DNA from: an uncultured Lachnospiraceae bacterium
GTDB taxonomy: Bacteria; Bacillota; Clostridia; Lachnospirales; Lachnospiraceae
NCBI GenBank assembly: GCA_910578845.1
Contig: CAJTSL010000048.1
Coordinates: 1 to 9,984, forward strand
Direction: 5' to 3'
Length of the DNA stretch: 9,984 nt
This document shows positions 6,283-9,984 of this stretch, piece by piece; the first letter of the stretch is position 1; each line of letters begins with the position of its first letter. Both the position numbers and the translations under genes were made by a program. The notes below the pieces were generated by a model that was given only the letters and a program-made list of their open reading frames with translations, had not been told where the DNA came from and did no database searches.

Positions 6283-8976
6283 GTGAATGAAATGCAGAAT
6301 TCTCAAAATAAATCGAAAAAAAGTCTTACGATTGCCCTGCTCGCCCATGTAGACGCAGGCAAAACCACGTTGTCCGAGGCATTGTTATATGAGAGCGGCA
6401 GCATCCGCAAACTGGGCAGGGTGGACAATCAGGATGCATTTCTGGACACGGATGGACTGGAACGTGCGCGGGGAATCACGATTTTTTCCAAACAGGCGGT
6501 GTTGAAACTGCCACATACGGAAGTTACACTCCTGGACACCCCGGGGCATGTGGATTTTTCAGCGGAAATGGAGCGTACCCTGCAGGTGTTGGATTATGCC
6601 GTTCTTGTCATCAGCGGTTCGGATGGGGTGCAGGGGCATACGCGCACACTGTGGCAGCTCCTTGGGAAGTATCGGATTCCGGTATTTTTGTTTGTAAATA
6701 AGATGGACAGGCCGGATACAGACAAGGGAGGACTGCTTGCAGAGTTAAAGGATAAATTAGATGAAAACTGCCTTGATTTTTCAGAGACAAATTCGGATAG
6801 TTTCTATGAGAATGCCGCCATGTGCCAGGAGGATGTGCTGGAGTATTATCTGGAACATGGTGAGGTGAACGAAGAACAGTTGAGGGAAATGATTTTACAG
6901 AGAAAATTATTTCCCTGTTATTTTGGTTCCGCCTTGAAACTGGAGGGTGTGCGGGGATTTCTGAATGGATTTGAACAGTTTACGAAGAAGATTTCTTATC
7001 CGGAAGAGTTCGGAGCGAAAATTTTTAAGATAACTCATGATACGCAGGGGAACCGCCTGACGCACCTCAAGATTACGGGCGGGACGCTGAAAGTGAAAAC
7101 AGCGCTTACAAACAGCGATGAAAAGGTGAATCAGATTCGCATTTATTCCGGGGAGAAATTTGAACTGGTACAAGAAGCGGAGGCGGGAACTGTCTGTGCG
7201 GTGACCGGGCTTACCAAAAGCCGTCCCGGGGAAGGATTGGGGATGGAAAAGGATTCTGCCGCGCCGTTTCTGGCGCCGGTGCTGACGTATCAGATGATGC
7301 TGCCGGAGGGATGCGATACGGTTAAGATGCTTGCAAACCTCTATCAGCTTGAGGAGGAAGAACCGGAACTTCACATTGTCTGGGATGAGGCTTTGCAGGA
7401 GATCCGCGTGCAGGTGATGGGAGAAATCCAGCTGGAAATTCTTACAAGCCTGATCCGGGAACGGTTTGGTGTAGAAGTATCATTCGGCGTGGGAAATATC
7501 CTCTACAAAGAAACGATTGCCCGTCCGGCGGAAGGGGTGGGACATTACGAGCCGCTGAAACATTATGCGGAGGTACACCTTTTGCTTGAGCCGGGAGAAG
7601 AGGGCAGCGGACTTGTCTTTGCATCCGTATGCAGTGAGGACGTATTAGACCGTAACTGGCAGCGTCTTATTTTGACGCATCTTATGGAAAAGGAACACAA
7701 AGGCGTGCTGACAGGTTCGCCAATTACCGATATGAAGATTACGCTGGCAGCGGGACGGGCGCACCTGAAACATACGGAGGGCGGCGATTTTCGGCAGGCG
7801 ACCTACCGTGCGCTGCGCCAGGGGTTGATGGAAACGCAGTCCGTGTTGTTGGAGCCGGTTTACGAATTCCGGCTGGAAGTGCCGGAACAGATGATTGGAC
7901 GCGCGATGACGGATATGGAGCGGATGCACGGAGGTTTTGAACTATCTGCTTTGCCAAACGGCATGACAGCGCTTGTCGGGACAGCTCCGGTGTCAAAGAT
8001 GCAGGATTATCCGAGAGAGGTCGCGCAGTACACCAGAGGAGAAGGACGCATTTTTTGCGCGTTGAAAGGGTATGCGCCCTGCCATAATGAGGATGAGGTC
8101 ATTGCGCGGATCGGCTATGAGGCAGAGCGCGATGTGGAAAATTCTGCCGATTCTGTTTTTTGCGCGCACGGCGCAGGATTTGTGGTAAAATGGGAGGAAG
8201 TCAAATCACAGATGCATCTTCCTACGCCATCGTTTGTAAGCCGTATTTTGAACGGAGCAGAGGATTTGGATGATTCTGTTTCGGAAGTCAGTTCCAGGCG
8301 GCACGCACAGGATGCGGGGCGGGAAGAAGAGTGGATCGGAGAAGATGAGGTAGAGGCGATTCTGTCAAAGACCCTCAATGCCAATAAGCATGACAAAGAA
8401 TCGGTGCGCAAAGGCTACCAAAGGCGGCGTCCGGGGTCGAAGGAGCATATTCCGTCGGTAACGCGTGCATTTAAAATGCCGGAGAAAAAAGAAGAATATT
8501 TTCTGGTGGACGGTTATAACATTATTTTTGCATGGCAGGAATTAAAGGAATTGGCAGAGCATAATATAGACAGTGCGCGGGACAGGCTGCTTGACATAAT
8601 GAGTAATTATCAGGGAATCCGGGGAAATAATCTGATCGTTGTTTTTGATGCCTATCGGGTGCAGAATCACCGTACAGAAATTATGGATTACCATAATATT
8701 CATGTCGTGTTTACGAAAGAGGCGGAGACTGCCGACCAGTATATAGAGAAGTTTGCGCATCAGCATGGCAGGCAGTACCGGGTGACAGTCGCTACGTCAG
8801 ACGGCCTGGAGCAGATCATCATCAGAGGACAGGGCTGTGCGCTGATTTCTGCAAAAGAGCTTTTGGAAGAAATCAGGCGCGTGCAAAAGGAAACGCAGGA
8901 AGAATTGAAAGAACAGCAGGGGCAGCATAAAAGTTATCTGAAAGAAGTCATGCCAAAGGATGTGAAAGGACAATGA
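6283..8976 (+). CDS. EF-G/TetM-like translational GTPase fused to YacP (Rae1-like) NYN nuclease domain
   Basis: This 897-codon gene encodes a ribosome-binding GTPase with an added nuclease-like tail. GTPase motifs are intact: AHVDAGKTT (21-29), DTPGHVDF (85-92), NKMD (139-142). EF-G-like domains II-V follow to about residue 640. Its closest relatives by eye are ribosomal protection proteins (TetM/TetO/TetW), but the TetM domain IV loop YSPVS that dislodges tetracycline reads HLKHT here (494-498, before DFR 502-504), so drug resistance is not expected. After a charged linker (~675-735) comes a YacP-type NYN domain, ~738-870: DGYNIIFAW (D743), VVFDAYRV (D789), ETADQYIEK (D818) and ATSDGLEQ (D840), the acidic pattern of this metal-dependent RNase fold. 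Bacillus YacP (Rae1) cuts mRNA in the ribosomal A site. The GTG at 6283 has GGAG eight bases upstream; ATG at 6292 with AGGTGA five bases before it is an equally possible start. It overlaps the next gene by ATGA. Confidence 0.9.
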   Translation: MNEMQNSQNKSKKSLTIALLAHVDAGKTTLSEALLYESGSIRKLGRVDNQDAFLDTDGLERARGITIFSKQAVLKLPHTEVTLLDTPGHVDFSAEMERTLQVLDYAVLVISGSDGVQGHTRTLWQLLGKYRIPVFLFVNKMDRPDTDKGGLLAELKDKLDENCLDFSETNSDSFYENAAMCQEDVLEYYLEHGEVNEEQLREMILQRKLFPCYFGSALKLEGVRGFLNGFEQFTKKISYPEEFGAKIFKITHDTQGNRLTHLKITGGTLKVKTALTNSDEKVNQIRIYSGEKFELVQEAEAGTVCAVTGLTKSRPGEGLGMEKDSAAPFLAPVLTYQMMLPEGCDTVKMLANLYQLEEEEPELHIVWDEALQEIRVQVMGEIQLEILTSLIRERFGVEVSFGVGNILYKETIARPAEGVGHYEPLKHYAEVHLLLEPGEEGSGLVFASVCSEDVLDRNWQRLILTHLMEKEHKGVLTGSPITDMKITLAAGRAHLKHTEGGDFRQATYRALRQGLMETQSVLLEPVYEFRLEVPEQMIGRAMTDMERMHGGFELSALPNGMTALVGTAPVSKMQDYPREVAQYTRGEGRIFCALKGYAPCHNEDEVIARIGYEAERDVENSADSVFCAHGAGFVVKWEEVKSQMHLPTPSFVSRILNGAEDLDDSVSEVSSRRHAQDAGREEEWIGEDEVEAILSKTLNANKHDKESVRKGYQRRRPGSKEHIPSVTRAFKMPEKKEEYFLVDGYNIIFAWQELKELAEHNIDSARDRLLDIMSNYQGIRGNNLIVVFDAYRVQNHRTEIMDYHNIHVVFTKEAETADQYIEKFAHQHGRQYRVTVATSDGLEQIIIRGQGCALISAKELLEEIRRVQKETQEELKEQQGQHKSYLKEVMPKDVKGQ

Positions 8977-9984
8977 CAGGAAAAGTATTCCTGGTGGGGG
9001 CAGGTCCTGGAGACGCAGGGCTTATCACCGTAAAAGGCAGGGAAATCCTTGCGCAGGCAGAGGTTGTGGTATATGACAGCCTTGTGGGTGAAGGGATTTT
9101 TGGCCTGATACCAGAACATGCGGAAATGATAAATGCAGGCAAGCACGCCGGATGCCATACGATGGAGCAGGAGGAAATCAATCAGATCCTGCTCGATAAA
9201 GCATTGGAGGGGAAATGCGTGGTGCGTTTGAAGGGGGGAGACCCTTTTTTGTTTGGCAGGGGTGGAGAAGAGCTGGAACTTCTGGCAGAGCAGGGAATTC
9301 CTTTTGAGATTGTGCCGGGAGTCACTTCTGCCCTGGCAGTTCCTTCCTATGGTGGGATACCGGTTACGCACCGTGAATTTGCCTCATCCGTGCATGTGTT
9401 TACCGGGCATCGCAAACATGGGGAACCGTTGCAGCTTGATTATGAAGTTTTGGCGCGTCTGTCCGGGACGCTGGTATTTCTCATGGGGGTTTCCAATTTA
9501 GGGGAAATCTGCGGCGGACTGCTTGCGGCGGGAATGAAACCGCAAACACCTGCAGCAGTTTTACAGCAGGGAACTTGTGCCGGACAAAAGAAAATGATTT
9601 CCAGTCTTGCCAAACTTTCGCAAGAGGTGCAAAAGCAGGGAGTACAGACGCCGGCGATCCTTGTAATCGGGGAAGTTTGCGCACTGGGAAATCAATTTGC
9701 ATGGTATGAGAAGTTACCGCTTTATGGAAAAAAAGTGCTTGTGACAAGACCCAAAGAGCGCAGCAAATTGCTTGCCGACAGGCTGCGGCATTTGGGAGCC
9801 GAAGTATTGGAGATTCCAACGATACGGCTGGAGCGCATCAGGAACAATCGCAAGCTCTGGAAAGAACTGGAACGATTGTCAAATTATCAGTATCTTGTAT
9901 TTACTTCTCCAACCGGAGTAGAAGTGTTTTTTGAGGAAATGAAAGAAACAGGACGCGACATTCGTTCTCTGGGAGGGGCGAAAG
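8973..9984 (+). CDS. cobA-hemD: CobA-HemD fusion, 3' end cut by the window edge
   Basis: The frame starts at ATG 8973, sharing ATGA with the GTPase gene stop, and stays open for 337 codons to the edge. Residues 1-~245 form uroporphyrinogen-III C-methyltransferase (SUMT): VGAGPGD (8-14) binds S-adenosylmethionine and RLKGGDPFLFGRGGEE (85-100) is the family signature, followed by VPGVTSA. It makes precorrin-2 for siroheme or cobalamin. From ~252 (GKKVLVTRP) begins a uroporphyrinogen-III synthase domain, including the FTSPTGVEVFF segment; about two thirds of it lie beyond the window. The fusion, common in Clostridia, would close and then methylate the tetrapyrrole ring in one chain. The ribosome site AAAGGA at 8965-8970 is only two bases from the ATG, so translation probably depends on coupling to the upstream gene. 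Confidence 0.93.
   Translation, partial: MTGKVFLVGAGPGDAGLITVKGREILAQAEVVVYDSLVGEGIFGLIPEHAEMINAGKHAGCHTMEQEEINQILLDKALEGKCVVRLKGGDPFLFGRGGEELELLAEQGIPFEIVPGVTSALAVPSYGGIPVTHREFASSVHVFTGHRKHGEPLQLDYEVLARLSGTLVFLMGVSNLGEICGGLLAAGMKPQTPAAVLQQGTCAGQKKMISSLAKLSQEVQKQGVQTPAILVIGEVCALGNQFAWYEKLPLYGKKVLVTRPKERSKLLADRLRHLGAEVLEIPTIRLERIRNNRKLWKELERLSNYQYLVFTSPTGVEVFFEEMKETGRDIRSLGGAK

Noticed and set aside
6283..8200. Tetracycline resistance gene of the TetM class
   Set aside because: The GTPase is related, but the domain IV loop that acts on tetracycline is not conserved (HLKHT instead of YSPVS) and the protein carries an extra nuclease domain, so it is a different subfamily.

Overview
The window looks like chromosomal DNA of a low-to-moderate-GC Gram-positive gut-type Clostridium relative, most likely Lachnospiraceae. 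This is inferred from the codon and base composition, the purine-rich Shine-Dalgarno sites, the amino-acid ABC transporter with fused binding domains, the elongation-factor-like GTPase fused to a YacP/Rae1-like nuclease domain, and the CobA-HemD fusion. No tRNA, rRNA, CRISPR array or intact insertion sequence was seen.

Left edge (1-850, minus strand) is a patch of gene debris. It holds an unrecognised open frame running off the left edge, the C-terminal half of a PnuC-type nicotinamide riboside transporter that has lost its first helix bundle, a long hairpin just upstream of the break, and a 50-codon unrecognised frame whose last ~17 codons recur, diverged but in frame, near 6011 on the other strand.

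Middle (840-6106, plus strand) is one compact transcription unit. An extended -10 promoter at 840-848 and a leader hairpin precede four tightly packed genes: (i) a 750-residue lipoprotein-type fusion of amino-acid binding domains and an ABC permease; (ii) a GlnQ-like ABC ATPase carrying an extra C-terminal domain that resembles a degenerate RsbW/SpoIIAB anti-sigma kinase fold; (iii) a stand-alone cyclic-nucleotide-binding-like domain with no DNA-binding part; (iv) a polytopic acyltransferase-like membrane protein. A canonical rho-independent terminator closes the unit at 6074-6106. The overlap and spacing (TAATG overlap, 20 nt, 4 nt) suggest co-expression. My inference is an amino-acid uptake or sensing transporter tied to a signalling protein and an envelope- or membrane-modifying enzyme.

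Right part (6107-9984, plus strand) starts with a short remnant frame. An 897-codon EF-G/TetM-like translational GTPase with a C-terminal YacP (Rae1-like) NYN nuclease domain follows, and it overlaps by 4 nt (ATGA) the start of a CobA-HemD fusion (uroporphyrinogen-III methyltransferase plus synthase) cut by the right edge.

The most interesting points are the apparently split and circularly permuted second binding site in the transporter fusion, the transporter ATPase fused to a degenerate anti-sigma-like domain, and the GTPase-nuclease fusion. All calls rest on reading motifs by eye; no database search was run.
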